DNA of 64,000 nucleotides from Laterigemmans sp052161645 (GTDB lineage: Bacteria; Planctomycetota; Planctomycetia; Pirellulales; Pirellulaceae): assembly GCA_052161645.1 (NCBI GenBank), contig CP197414.1, one strand, 5' to 3'. Every line of letters begins with the position of its first letter. Positions within the stretch are counted from its first letter, which is position 1. A model generated the notes under the pieces. It was not told the origin of the DNA, did no database searches, and saw nothing but the letters and a program-made list of their open reading frames with translations. The position numbers and the translations under genes were made by a program. Below, in pieces: positions 43,705 to 52,723 of the stretch.

Positions 43705-44718
43705 ATGATGGCAGCCTGCGCTTCGATCTCGTCGCGGTTCCGCCAACTTCCCTCCTCAAGTAGCGTTCACAGCCAATTGCCGCCCGGTCCTCGTCGGCTT
43801 GGTTTGCTGACCTGCGTGCTGCTGGTGGGCAGTTTGTTGGGGTGTGCGCCGCTGCAAACTCCCTCGGGTTTGCTGGAAAAGCCTGCGGAAGTGCTGGAAA
43901 CCTCGGCCGCCGCGTTGGAGCGGGCTGCCCGCCTGGCAACTACCCCGCCGCTGGTCGCACAGCCTTCGCATGATCGTCGCTGGCGACTGGAACAAGCGGT
44001 GTTGCCCTACGCGGACCTGACTCCGGAGATCGCCACCATCCGCAACGTGCGGCAATGTCGTTGGCCGGCTCAGGGTGATCCCGCGGTGCACCATGCCGAT
44101 TGGACGATCCGCTGGGATGACATCAAGGCAGTCGATTTTGTCGTCGTACCATTCCAGAGCATGCCTTTGCTCTCCCATACGATGCTCAGCTTTCACCTCG
44201 GCGACGGCCGCGTGCTGGGCGTTTCGGTGGAAGCCCGCTTGGAACACCACGAAATCTATTCACCGTTGGCGGGCGCGGCGCGGCAGTACGAATTGATCTA
44301 TGTGCTGGCTGATGAAACCGATTTACTCGGCGTTCGCGGCGCAGTTCGCGGTGACGATGTCTATGTCTACCCCGCGGAGATGACAGCCGTCCAAGCGGCC
44401 GACCTGTTGGCCTCTGTGCTCCGTCGCGTAAATGGGATCTCCCAACAACCCGAGTACTATGATTCGTTGACCAATAACTGCACAACCAATTTGATGCAGC
44501 ATGTGACCGCGGTACTGGACGATGAAACGCTTGCCGAATGGAGCAAGCGGATGCCGGGGCACAGCACCGATCGTTGGATCCATGGAATGGGTCTGCTGCG
44601 CACGGAGCTCCCTTTTGAACAAGCCCGCGCCCGAGCCTGGACATCGAGTCGCATTCGCCAATACATCGACGAGCCCGATTTCTCAAACCGCATCCGCGTG
44701 CAACAGAACGGTGGCTAG
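43705..44718 (+). CDS. DUF4105 (Lnb-like) lipoprotein
   Basis: 337 residues. A lipobox LVGSLLGCAP near residue 46 makes it a likely lipoprotein. The core fits DUF4105, a papain-like fold found in Lnb N-acyltransferase-related and other periplasmic proteins: FQSMPLLSHTMLSFHLGDGRVLG, EIYSPLAGAARQYELIYV and YYDSLTNNCTTNLMQHV, with a His, and Cys in NNCTTNL as a likely nucleophile. The last six residues and the TAG stop come from a copy of the 25-bp repeat. It is convergent with the exonuclease gene. Confidence 0.8.
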   Translation: MMAACASISSRFRQLPSSSSVHSQLPPGPRRLGLLTCVLLVGSLLGCAPLQTPSGLLEKPAEVLETSAAALERAARLATTPPLVAQPSHDRRWRLEQAVLPYADLTPEIATIRNVRQCRWPAQGDPAVHHADWTIRWDDIKAVDFVVVPFQSMPLLSHTMLSFHLGDGRVLGVSVEARLEHHEIYSPLAGAARQYELIYVLADETDLLGVRGAVRGDDVYVYPAEMTAVQAADLLASVLRRVNGISQQPEYYDSLTNNCTTNLMQHVTAVLDDETLAEWSKRMPGHSTDRWIHGMGLLRTELPFEQARARAWTSSRIRQYIDEPDFSNRIRVQQNGG

Positions 44719-44734
44719 CGCCAAAACCGCTAAC
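44710..44734 (+). repeat. 25-bp repeat element, locus 2 (one unit)
   Basis: One exact unit. The bases before it (CGTGCAACAGAAC) are also found before the first unit of locus 3, so the shared block is about 40 bases. The TAG in the unit is the stop codon of the DUF4105 gene. Confidence 0.95.
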
Positions 44735-44745
44735 GGGACCGCCAA

Positions 44746-45585
44746 CTATGGTTCAGCGGGCGTAGTCCAGGGGTTCTGCCAAGCTTTCCAACCTGCCAAA
44801 TATTGGGCGTAGGCTTCGTTCTCTTCTTGCCGCTCTTCGATCCACTCCTTCGCATGCGCTACCAATTCCTGCTCGCGATCTAGAGTCAACTCGCCGCGGA
44901 GCACCGAGCATCGCAGAAAAACAAAATACGTGTCCAGCACATCGCAGCGGCAGTAATCACTGATCGCTTGCAATTCCCCTTTGTCGTACATGTCCTGAAC
45001 CATATGCCCCTCCACGCTCATCTTGCCCGGTTTGCCGATCAACTCAGCGGCTAGGTTCAAACCCCCGTTGAATCGCGAAGCACCGCAATTGGTCATCACA
45101 TCCAACAAATCGAGGTGACATTTTTGGTTGTAGCGATTGCGAGGTTGCTCGAACGACTTGGTCTTGGGAGCGAACCAATTAGGCAATGAAATCCCGTAAC
45201 GATAGGCGGCCAATTCCATCAACGGCATATCGAAGGAACGTCCGTTAAAAGTCACCCAAGTCGGTTGTTGGTAAACTTCCCAGCCCCGCCAAAATTGCTC
45301 CGTCATCACGTGGGAACGAAAATCGGGTTCGTCCAGCGATACGAGATCGAGCAATTCCAGGGTGTGCGCCACCTTGGCAATCACAACCGAAACAGGTACC
45401 TGAAAGGTATAGGGAATGAAATCGCGTTTGCCGTCGGAGTCGGCGAGCAACTCTTGACGATAACGGTCAATGGCCTCGCTCGGACTGAGTTCCTCCTGAG
45501 GATACTTGACGCTGGCGATTAAATCACCGTCGGCAGCACTCTCAACATCAAAAATGAAAAAACCGACTTCGTTTCGCTGGGTCAT
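44746..45585 (-). CDS. Predicted 3'-5' exonuclease of the PolB-exo type
   Basis: 279 residues from the ATG at 45585, which has GAGG just upstream; a longer frame starting at 45696 would overlap pepT. The DEDDy motif set is visible: FFIFDVES (Exo I), VTFNGRSFDMP (Exo II), and SDYCRCDVLDTYFVFL (Exo III with Tyr-x3-Asp). Such proteins form the DNA_pol_B_exo2 family and may act in DNA or RNA end trimming. It is divergent from pepT. Confidence 0.88.
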   Translation of the reverse strand: MTQRNEVGFFIFDVESAADGDLIASVKYPQEELSPSEAIDRYRQELLADSDGKRDFIPYTFQVPVSVVIAKVAHTLELLDLVSLDEPDFRSHVMTEQFWRGWEVYQQPTWVTFNGRSFDMPLMELAAYRYGISLPNWFAPKTKSFEQPRNRYNQKCHLDLLDVMTNCGASRFNGGLNLAAELIGKPGKMSVEGHMVQDMYDKGELQAISDYCRCDVLDTYFVFLRCSVLRGELTLDREQELVAHAKEWIEERQEENEAYAQYLAGWKAWQNPWTTPAEP

Positions 45586-45658
45586 TTGTGCCTCGATTTT
45601 CCGATAAACTGCGGCCACTAGATTGCCGATTGTAACAACCCTCGTGCTGGAGCCTGAA

Positions 45659-46930
45659 GTGTCGCACCAAATTCCTCTGGAAACTCCGCTGATCAATCGC
45701 CGTCGGTTGCTGGAACGTTTCCTACAATATGTACAAATTGAATCGACGGCGAACCCCGCCGCACATGATTACCCCAGCAGCACCGGTCAATTGCGACTCG
45801 GCGAACAAGTTTTTCGAGATCTGCAAGCTTGGGCCTTGGAGGATGTGCACCAGGATGAAAACGGGTTGGTGTGGGCCACCATTCCAGCCACCGATGGCGG
45901 CGACTCGGCCACGATCGCCCTGATCGCTCACCTCGACACGTCCCCCGAAGCTCCCGGCGGCAATGTCCAGCCGCAAGTCATCGAGAACTACGCCGGTGGC
46001 GACATCTTGCTGCCCAACGGCACTTCCATTCGGCAAGATGACACACCTGAATTGACCGATTTAATCGGCTCGACGTTGATTACGACCAGCGGCGATACGC
46101 TGCTCGGTGGCGACGATAAAGCGGGGGTGGCGATCATCGTGGAACTGGCCGCCCACCTGATGGAGCACCCGCATCTACCGCACGGTCCGATCCGTTTGCT
46201 GTTTACCTGTGACGAAGAGATTGGTCACGGCACCGACAAAATTGATCTCGAAAAATTGGACGCGACGGTCGCTTACACGATCGACGGTGGTGGTGCCGGC
46301 CAGCTCGATGTGGAAACGTTTTCCGCCGACGCGGCCCAAGTCACTTTTCGGGGACGCAACATTCACCCCGCGATTGCCAAAGATCGCATGATCAATGCCG
46401 TGCGCGCAGCCGCTTTTTTTATTGAACAACTGCCACGCACCACGCTGGCTCCCGAAACAACCGCTGGACGCGATGGTTTTATCCATCCGCATGGCATCTC
46501 GGCCGGCGTCGGCGAGGCCACCGTGCAACTGCTACTCCGCTCCTTCGAGACCGCAGAATTAGAGCAGATGGCCGATCTGCTGCGGAACACCTTGGCGACC
46601 ACGGAAAGTGAGTTTCCCGGTCTCCGCGGCGAGCTGACCGTCCACCGCCAATATCGCAACTTTCGCGAAGGACTCGGCCGTCTGCCCGCTGCCGTGGGAC
46701 TGGCCGAACAAGCATTCAAGAACCTGGGTCGCCCCTGCACCAAAGCGATCATCCGAGGCGGCACCGATGGCTCTCAATTAACTGAAAAAGGACTGCCCAC
46801 TCCGAATCTCAGCAGCGGCCAACACAACATTCACGCCCTCACTGAATTCGCTTGCCTCGACGAGATGATCGCCGCCAGCGAACACCTGGTAGAACTGCTG
46901 CGACTCTGGAGCGACCACAGCAAATCTTGA
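45659..46930 (+). CDS. pepT: Peptidase T-like tripeptide aminopeptidase (M20B)
   Basis: 423 residues from a GTG at 45659 that has GGAG six bases upstream; a TTG at 45623 gives a longer form. Zinc ligands are in IAHLDTSP (His), GGDDKAG (Asp), FTCDEEIGHG (Glu) and SSGQHNIHA (His), and the catalytic Glu is in DEEIG. The dimerisation insert and GGTDGSQL region are also present. It releases N-terminal residues from tripeptides. Confidence 0.92.
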   Translation: MSHQIPLETPLINRRRLLERFLQYVQIESTANPAAHDYPSSTGQLRLGEQVFRDLQAWALEDVHQDENGLVWATIPATDGGDSATIALIAHLDTSPEAPGGNVQPQVIENYAGGDILLPNGTSIRQDDTPELTDLIGSTLITTSGDTLLGGDDKAGVAIIVELAAHLMEHPHLPHGPIRLLFTCDEEIGHGTDKIDLEKLDATVAYTIDGGGAGQLDVETFSADAAQVTFRGRNIHPAIAKDRMINAVRAAAFFIEQLPRTTLAPETTAGRDGFIHPHGISAGVGEATVQLLLRSFETAELEQMADLLRNTLATTESEFPGLRGELTVHRQYRNFREGLGRLPAAVGLAEQAFKNLGRPCTKAIIRGGTDGSQLTEKGLPTPNLSSGQHNIHALTEFACLDEMIAASEHLVELLRLWSDHSKS

Positions 46931-46960
46931 TTGGCTGTCATGCGTGGAGAGTTCGCACGT

Positions 46961-47842
46961 TTATGGCAGCCATAAGTTGCTGGCTTTCACCGCCGGTTGA
47001 TCATCATCACGGCGACGAGCCTTCAGACGTACGTAGGGAGCAACGTACTGAGCCCGCTCGGCAAACGGATCGCCGGGCCGACCTTCGCCGGTGTGCAGCG
47101 GTTCGACCAAGTCCTCAATCACAAAGCCGGCGCGACAGATCCCGCCCAGCAGCTCTTCCCAGCGATGCAAAAATTCGTGCGTACCCGCCTCGCGCAACCG
47201 TTCGGCGACTCGCGAAGTCCGTTCCGGAGGCGGCACGGGCGTCTGCCGATAATAGCTATGGCGAAGCGCATAACCACCTTCCGGCAACGGGCTGGTGGAG
47301 GCTTGCAAACTGGTCGGTTGCTTGTGCTGGCTGACGTACAGCCCGCCCGGTCGCACCAAGCGAGCGACTTCGGCAAACACCGGCCCCACGCGCTGCACAT
47401 AACATGTGCTGACGGGATGAATCACAAGATCAAAGGTGGCAGTGGCCAGCATCGGCAAACGCTCCATCGAAGCCTCGATTACCCGAACTTGAAAACCCCG
47501 CGCGGCGGCCACTTGCCGATCCAGTTGCAACATTTCTGGGCTCAGATCGACCACCGTGACTGCTGCACCCGCAGCCGAATACAAAGCGCTGTGGCGGCCA
47601 CCGCCAGCTGCCAGACACAACACTTGCCAGCCGTGAATCGAAGGCCCCAGCCATCCCAACGGATCGACTTGCCGTAGCGGGTCGGCCAACTCGGCATCGG
47701 TCGCCGACTGACACAATGGTTTGCCCGCCCGCGCCATCCGATCCCAGGCAGCCCGGTTAGCCGATAAGATATGCGGAGCCGCCGCCGGCGAATCATCGCT
47801 GGCTGGTTCGGCCCCATCGGGCTGATGTTCTACCGAAGCCAT
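46961..47842 (-). CDS. Class I SAM-dependent methyltransferase
   Basis: 293 residues from the ATG at 47842. Motif I is LCLAAGGGRHSALYSAAGAAVTVVD and motif II is a DLSPEML acidic loop. The C-terminal domain (LEPLHTGEGRPGDPFAERAQYVAPYVRLKARR) is not assigned, so the substrate is unknown. Longer frames start inside the 25-bp repeat element and are unlikely. Confidence 0.85.
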   Translation of the reverse strand: MASVEHQPDGAEPASDDSPAAAPHILSANRAAWDRMARAGKPLCQSATDAELADPLRQVDPLGWLGPSIHGWQVLCLAAGGGRHSALYSAAGAAVTVVDLSPEMLQLDRQVAAARGFQVRVIEASMERLPMLATATFDLVIHPVSTCYVQRVGPVFAEVARLVRPGGLYVSQHKQPTSLQASTSPLPEGGYALRHSYYRQTPVPPPERTSRVAERLREAGTHEFLHRWEELLGGICRAGFVIEDLVEPLHTGEGRPGDPFAERAQYVAPYVRLKARRRDDDQPAVKASNLWLP

Positions 47843-47887
47843 GCCGCGGTTTTCGCTTTGAACTGAACAAATGACGTGCAACAGAAC

Positions 47888-47962
47888 GGTGGCTAGCGCC
47901 AAAACCGCTAACGGTGGCTAGCGCCAAAACCGCTAACGGTGGCTAGCGCCAAAACCGCTAAC
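47888..47962 (+). repeat. 25-bp repeat element, locus 3 (three tandem units)
   Basis: Three exact tandem 25-bp units at 47888, 47913 and 47938. They share about 13 further upstream bases with locus 2. The element lies between two minus-strand genes. Confidence 0.98.
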
Positions 47963-47968
47963 GGATTG

Positions 47969-48178
47969 TTAACCCCGGCTTTCCGACGAATCGAGCCGAC
48001 ACATCAGTTGTACAAAACGATCGCGAGCGTCGCGACGTCGTTCAATCCGCTCTTGCACGTCCCAAGAGGCCCGCACTTCCAAAATCCGTCGCGTAATTTC
48101 CTTTGGAGACGGCGTCCCCTCGCGAGCGTGGGCCACCAAAGTCACGGGTCCTTGAGGGCTCTCATATGTCATTATCAT
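47969..48178 (-). CDS. Small conserved-looking cytoplasmic protein
   Basis: 69 residues, start MIMTYESPQGPVTLVAH at 48178 (a second ATG at 48172). AGGA precedes the start at nine bases. It is charged and Arg-rich (RRILEVRASWDVQERIERRRDARDRF) and could be helical. No family assigned. Similar small proteins are frequent in planctomycetes. Confidence 0.6.
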   Translation of the reverse strand: MIMTYESPQGPVTLVAHAREGTPSPKEITRRILEVRASWDVQERIERRRDARDRFVQLMCRLDSSESRG

Positions 48179-48328
48179 GGCGTTTCTTCCTGAGTTACCA
48201 AACAGGTGGAAAAGAAAGGCGACCGTCCAAGATAAGCCTGGGACAGTCCGTCATGGGGGGCAAGCTGTATCCAGCCAATTTCCAACCTTTGTCGGACTTC
48301 CTAGCAACGGTCATGCCGGTTATCCAGT

Positions 48329-48730
48329 TTATTCGGCGTTTCCCCAGATTTCTTGCTCGAATTGCTCAAGTAGCAAACTTTCCCGCGTCAAAAGCCGATA
48401 AACAGTCCAGCTTCCGCTATCTGAGGTGGACAAAAATCCATCGCCAGGGCGGTTTTCCGGCCGCCGATAATTACAACTCATTAGTAAAAGTTTCCACTGC
48501 TGAAGAGGGCAACTGCCTTTCAAATCGATGTATTGCACCTTTCCGTTGGCATCGTAGAGCATGCCGTCCAGCTGCCAGCGGTGACCTTGCTGCTGACCAG
48601 TCCAGACCCATGAGCCATCCATCTCGAAGTACATTTTGGGCAGAGCGGACAGCCGCTCGGCGAGCGTCTCGAAATCGACAGGCAGAGGACCGCCCAGCGG
48701 ACCATAGAGATAAATCGAAAAACGGGACAA
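48329..48730 (-). CDS. Hypothetical protein
   Basis: 133 residues from a TTG at 48730 (MSRFSIYLYGPLGG). Beta-rich, with repeated WxxxG patterns (GSWVWTGQQQGHRWQLDGMLYDANGKVQYIDLKG). I do not recognise a family. No ATG is available in frame and the upstream ribosome site is weak, so the start is uncertain. It lies upstream of the 69-residue gene in the same direction. Confidence 0.6.
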   Translation of the reverse strand: MSRFSIYLYGPLGGPLPVDFETLAERLSALPKMYFEMDGSWVWTGQQQGHRWQLDGMLYDANGKVQYIDLKGSCPLQQWKLLLMSCNYRRPENRPGDGFLSTSDSGSWTVYRLLTRESLLLEQFEQEIWGNAE

Positions 48731-48981
48731 AATAGTTCAGCTCGCCAATTTGAGTAACGTTCGATGTGCGGCGGGATGCTAATGCAACACAAGCAGCAAT
48801 GCCTGAGCAGCGGCAACTTGAGAAAAAATATCTTCGGCGAGCGATTTTTCGCCGCTGCCGCTCGTCTCTTCGCTTTCTTCCTAACCTTGTGAAATCTACC
48901 CGCTTAACGATTTGCCAGCACCGTTGTGAAGCGCATAGTTTCCTGGAAACACTAAAGTTTGTCTTACTAGGACATGATGCC

Positions 48982-49191
48982 ATGAGACCATACCAGACAA
49001 TGCTCTGTGCTGGGGTGATCCTGATCAGCAGCAGCGGTTGCGGCGTGTTGCAGCGAGTCGAGCAGTGGAAGTGTGATCATTGGGGAATGTGTCATGGAAA
49101 CCTGCAACCGACACAACCATGTGCGCCGCCACCGATGCTCCACAATCCGGTCGCCCCGCCGCCCGATTTCTACGCACCGCAACCTCTGTAG
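48982..49191 (+). CDS. Small lipoprotein, planctomycete type
   Basis: 69 residues from the ATG at 48982, with AGGA nine bases upstream. The signal MRPYQTMLCAGVILISSSGCG contains a plausible lipobox before Cys20. The tail is Pro rich and has three Cys in CDHWGMCH and TQPCAPPP. Function unknown. Confidence 0.65.
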   Translation: MRPYQTMLCAGVILISSSGCGVLQRVEQWKCDHWGMCHGNLQPTQPCAPPPMLHNPVAPPPDFYAPQPL

Positions 49192-49234
49192 GCGATTCAA
49201 AAGCGGACTTGCGATTCAACCCCGAACTTGCCCT

Positions 49235-49594
49235 TCAACTCCGGACTTGCTCAGCGAGCCAATTCAGATAGCCGGGCGAACCGGAACTGACGGGCACACA
49301 CAGGATCTCGGGCTCATCGTAGGGGTGCAAGCGGAGGATTGCCGCCACCAGTTCGTCGCTGGCGGCCGCAGTGGTTTTGATCATCAGCCGCCACTCTTGC
49401 TCGGTCTCCAGTTTACCTTGCCAACGATAATGGCTGGTAATCGGTCCGTCGATTTGGATGCAAGCAGCCAGCTGATCGCTGAGCAGTTGTTCGGCCAGCC
49501 TGGTTGCCGACGCTTGATCTGCCGTGGTCGTCAAGACAATGGTGGCTACGCAGGCCAGACCACTGCCGTTGTTAGCATCCGCTGATGATGGCAT
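49235..49594 (-). CDS. cutA: Divalent-cation tolerance protein CutA
   Basis: 119 residues from the ATG at 49594; the frame is open to 49681 but the extra residues are not conserved. The CutA core is visible: IVLTTTADQASATRLAEQLLSDQLAACIQI, then ITSHYRWQGKLETEQEWRLMIKT, then HPYDEPEILCVPVSSGSPGYLNWL. CutA forms a trimer linked to metal tolerance. It follows the cheB-like gene. Confidence 0.92.
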   Translation of the reverse strand: MPSSADANNGSGLACVATIVLTTTADQASATRLAEQLLSDQLAACIQIDGPITSHYRWQGKLETEQEWRLMIKTTAAASDELVAAILRLHPYDEPEILCVPVSSGSPGYLNWLAEQVRS

Positions 49595-49655
49595 CTTTAA
49601 ATAACCTGCAAATATCTCGCGAGCACTTTGCCTCGGACGCTCGGCAACGCATGAC

Positions 49656-50894
49656 TTAAACGGCACCTCGTTTTTGTTCAACCGTAATCTTCCGGTGGAT
49701 CAATTGGCCAATATCACCCGGTGCCAGCACTTCATTAGCATAACCGGCTTGCACGACTGCCGCCGGCATCCCCCAGACGGTGCTCGAAGCTTCATCTTGA
49801 GCGACGATAAATGCTCCCCGTTCGAACAGCAATTCGGTACCTTCCAGCCCATCGCTGCCGATGCCGGTTAACATCACCGCGATCGTTCCCGGTCCTGCCG
49901 CCTTGGCCGCGGAACGGAACAGCTGATTGACGCTGGGACGGGCGAAATGCTCGGGGGGCTTTTGATTCAAACGCGATAAAAAACGCCCCTGCTCGTTTTT
50001 GTGAACGGTCAAATGATGATCCCCTTTGGCCACGTAGACAAATCCAGGCAGCAGGGGCGTGTTATTCGTTGCTTCCAAACAACGCAGCTTGGTCGCGCGG
50101 TCAAGACTCTGCGCGAGCCGCTCGGTAAAGTCCTCGAGCATGTGCAACGAAATGGCAATCGGCAAGGGAAAGTCGGCCGGTAATTGCTGCAGCAGCTTAG
50201 TCACCGCGGCGGGAGCTCCCGTGCTGCCACCGATCACGACTAATCGGGTTGGCAACGAAACAGCCCGCAACCTGGGGCGAGGTGGGTTCGGGCGACTCTG
50301 CTGGTGCGGAATGTTAATTGCCGCTGGAGTGTTGGCAGCCGCTGGCGTGTTAATTGCCAGCGGTGTTTTGATTACCAGCGGCGCTGTGGCTGGTATCTTG
50401 CGAGCCTCGCCGGTACGGTTACCGATCAGTTTTGACGCCACCGCGGGGGGTGCTTCAGCGGCGCGAGCGCCCTGCGGAAGACAACGAACCAGTTCACCCA
50501 GCGCCAGCTTGGCAACCTCAGCGGGTCGCAACTGCGGTTCGAATTCGATGCTTGATGCGCGAGCGGCAAACTGTTCCTGCAGTGCCCGGTAATCGAGTTT
50601 GTGTTTGCGCAGCAGCAACAGAAGGGTCTGTGGCCAACGTTTGGCTAATTCAGCCGGGCCGGTTTCTTGGGATGCTGGCTGGAGGGCTGAGCAGACGACG
50701 AGGAAACTCGGTGCCTCCGTGGACACCGAGTCGCACAGCTCCGCGAGCGAACGGAACGTACCAACCAGCGAAAATCGATCATCGCCGTGCAGATACTTCG
50801 TCAGCATCGTCCGCTGGAGCAGCGAGTCATCAACGATGACAACGGTCTTGCTCGCGGCATTCGCACGCGAGGGAATGTTTGCATCGTGGGACAT
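49656..50894 (-). CDS. CheB-like protein-glutamate methylesterase with degenerate receiver
   Basis: 412 residues. The receiver domain (residues 17-100) starts VVIVDDSLLQRTML, but the phospho-acceptor position reads FLVVCSALQ, so the Asp is Cys. A Pro/Ala linker with an imperfect repeat (AINTPAAANTPAAINIP) follows. The esterase domain (about 215-405) has an intact triad: Ser in IGGSTGAP, His in ISLHML and Asp in TGIGSDGLEG. It would remove methyl groups from chemoreceptors without control by phosphorylation. It is next to a soluble chemoreceptor gene. Confidence 0.9.
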   Translation of the reverse strand: MSHDANIPSRANAASKTVVIVDDSLLQRTMLTKYLHGDDRFSLVGTFRSLAELCDSVSTEAPSFLVVCSALQPASQETGPAELAKRWPQTLLLLLRKHKLDYRALQEQFAARASSIEFEPQLRPAEVAKLALGELVRCLPQGARAAEAPPAVASKLIGNRTGEARKIPATAPLVIKTPLAINTPAAANTPAAINIPHQQSRPNPPRPRLRAVSLPTRLVVIGGSTGAPAAVTKLLQQLPADFPLPIAISLHMLEDFTERLAQSLDRATKLRCLEATNNTPLLPGFVYVAKGDHHLTVHKNEQGRFLSRLNQKPPEHFARPSVNQLFRSAAKAAGPGTIAVMLTGIGSDGLEGTELLFERGAFIVAQDEASSTVWGMPAAVVQAGYANEVLAPGDIGQLIHRKITVEQKRGAV

Positions 50895-50947
50895 CGCTTG
50901 ATTGGATCAGATCCACGTTGGAGGTACTTGGGCAGTACCGCAAGCGA

Positions 50948-52528
50948 TCATTTATGAGACCGGATCCGAGTCACAAATTCGGCGGACACGGTGCTCAAAT
51001 GATTCGACTCTCGGCTAAGTTCCTCACCGAACTGGAGGATCTCATTGGCGACCGACTGATTCTGCTTAGCCGCCTCGGTAATCGAAGCGATTGCCTCGGT
51101 CACTTCTTGAGTACTATCGGCAGCTTCGGCGATGCTTCGTGAGATGTCGCTGGTAGCAACCGACTGTTCTTCCACCGCACCGGCAATCGTGGTAGCGATA
51201 TCATCGATTTTGTGGATTGATTCCGCGATTGAACCGATCGCTTTGGCCGAGCCTTCGGTGGCTGCTTGGATTGAAGCAATCTTAACGCTGATCTCTTCGG
51301 TGGCTCGCGCCGTCTGCCGAGCCAACTCCTTCACTTCGTTGGCGACAACCGCGAACCCCTTGCCAGCCTCACCCGCCCGAGCCGCTTCAATCGTTGCGTT
51401 CAGCGCCAACAGGTTTGTCTGCTGGGCGATCGAGGTGATGACTTTGATCACTTCGCCAATCTGCTGACTCGACTCGCCCAGGGCGCGAATCGTTTGATCG
51501 GTCGCTTCAGCCTGCTCGACCGCTTGCGATGTCATGCTCGACGCTTCGTGCACGCGGGCGCTAATTTCGCTAATCGCTCCGGTCAACTGATTAGTGCTCG
51601 CCGCGACCGCACCCACGTTTTGCGATGCCAGCTGGGCCGAAGCGCTGGCGCTGTCCGACTGTTGCGAAGTCCGCAACGAGGACTCGGCCATTTGAGTGCT
51701 GTTAGCTTGCAACTGACCAGCCGCTTCGGCGACCGTTTCGGCTACCGATTTGATGTTCGACTCAAATTCATCCGCCAACCGCAACCGCGCGGTAACCAAC
51801 GACCAAGTCGCCATAGCGCCAATCATTTCACCTTGGGAATCACGAATGCAGGAAACCAACAGCTCCATGAATTCGTCCCCCACCGGAATCACCGCCGAGT
51901 GGGGCATCTTTTGTGGGTTCGAGGCAATCGAACGAGGACGCTGCACGTTCTTATGGAAAATGTCAATCTTCTGACCAACGATCTCGTCCACGCCGCATGG
52001 CAATAAATGCTCAATCGTCCGCAGCGTATCAATCGAGGCGGGATTCATGTAGGTGATCGTGTGAGAACGATCGGCCATAATCACGTTGATCGGAATGGAA
52101 TGCATCATCGAACGGAACATCTCCGAATGGGCTGTATCGGCTGTTTCCGACATCTCGTGCCAAAAGATCGTTCGCATCTGGTCGCTTGCGCTGGTGCGAG
52201 TCACCAGGCAAACCGAAGTGCCATCGAGCTCACACACCTGGCTATCCTGAACGCTCTGCAAATCGGCGACTTGCTCACTGCCGCCGGCCGCAATCCAAAC
52301 CTCGCCCCATCGCAGCCCAACTAAATCCTCGCTGGCCTTCTCGCCAACGGCCAACTGGGCGGCGGCCGTTTCCGACAGTGATTGGATCACTCCCGCACCG
52401 TCGACCGTCACCACGGCTAATTGCAAGTCGTCCCAGGCGGTCGCATTCGCTTTGGCGACCGCGCGTGACGAAGCTTTTCGTTGTGTTGCGCCTGCTTTAC
52501 CCTTGTTAGCATTACTTGCTGTCGACAT
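50948..52528 (-). CDS. Soluble methyl-accepting chemotaxis protein with PAS domains
   Basis: 526 residues without a membrane helix. Two PAS-like segments are recognisable around 32-130 and 140-245 (MMHSIPINVIMADRSHTITYMNPAS). A coiled coil signalling domain follows with the kinase-tip hairpin QQTNLLALNATIEAARAGEAGKGFAVVANEVKELA. A cytoplasmic receptor of this type reports internal redox or energy signals. The cheB-like gene lies 53 bases downstream. Confidence 0.93.
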   Translation of the reverse strand: MSTASNANKGKAGATQRKASSRAVAKANATAWDDLQLAVVTVDGAGVIQSLSETAAAQLAVGEKASEDLVGLRWGEVWIAAGGSEQVADLQSVQDSQVCELDGTSVCLVTRTSASDQMRTIFWHEMSETADTAHSEMFRSMMHSIPINVIMADRSHTITYMNPASIDTLRTIEHLLPCGVDEIVGQKIDIFHKNVQRPRSIASNPQKMPHSAVIPVGDEFMELLVSCIRDSQGEMIGAMATWSLVTARLRLADEFESNIKSVAETVAEAAGQLQANSTQMAESSLRTSQQSDSASASAQLASQNVGAVAASTNQLTGAISEISARVHEASSMTSQAVEQAEATDQTIRALGESSQQIGEVIKVITSIAQQTNLLALNATIEAARAGEAGKGFAVVANEVKELARQTARATEEISVKIASIQAATEGSAKAIGSIAESIHKIDDIATTIAGAVEEQSVATSDISRSIAEAADSTQEVTEAIASITEAAKQNQSVANEILQFGEELSRESNHLSTVSAEFVTRIRSHK

Positions 52529-52629
52529 AGTCTATTTGCCCCGACTGATTGATGGCGAGATATGGAAGAATGAAAATCAATGGCTGTTATCGCGCTGTCC
52601 GCCGAGGCATCATCACCATCAGTCACTGT

Positions 52630-52723
52630 CATCAAATCACCTCGTCAAAAAAGCCCCTTGATGATTTGATGGCTCGTATGATGGCTAGCCCCACAGCGAG
52701 CTGAAAACTTAAGACAGTTTTCA
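52630..52723. repeat. Two inverted repeats upstream of the chemoreceptor gene
   Basis: The first has nine-base arms CATCAAATC (52630-52638) and GATTTGATG (52663-52671) around a 24-base loop. The second has eight-base arms TGAAAACT (52702-52709) and AGTTTTCA (52716-52723) with a six-base loop. They lie 100-200 bases upstream of the receptor. The rest of the 454-base gap to the sugar isomerase contains no gene I can support. Confidence 0.6.
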
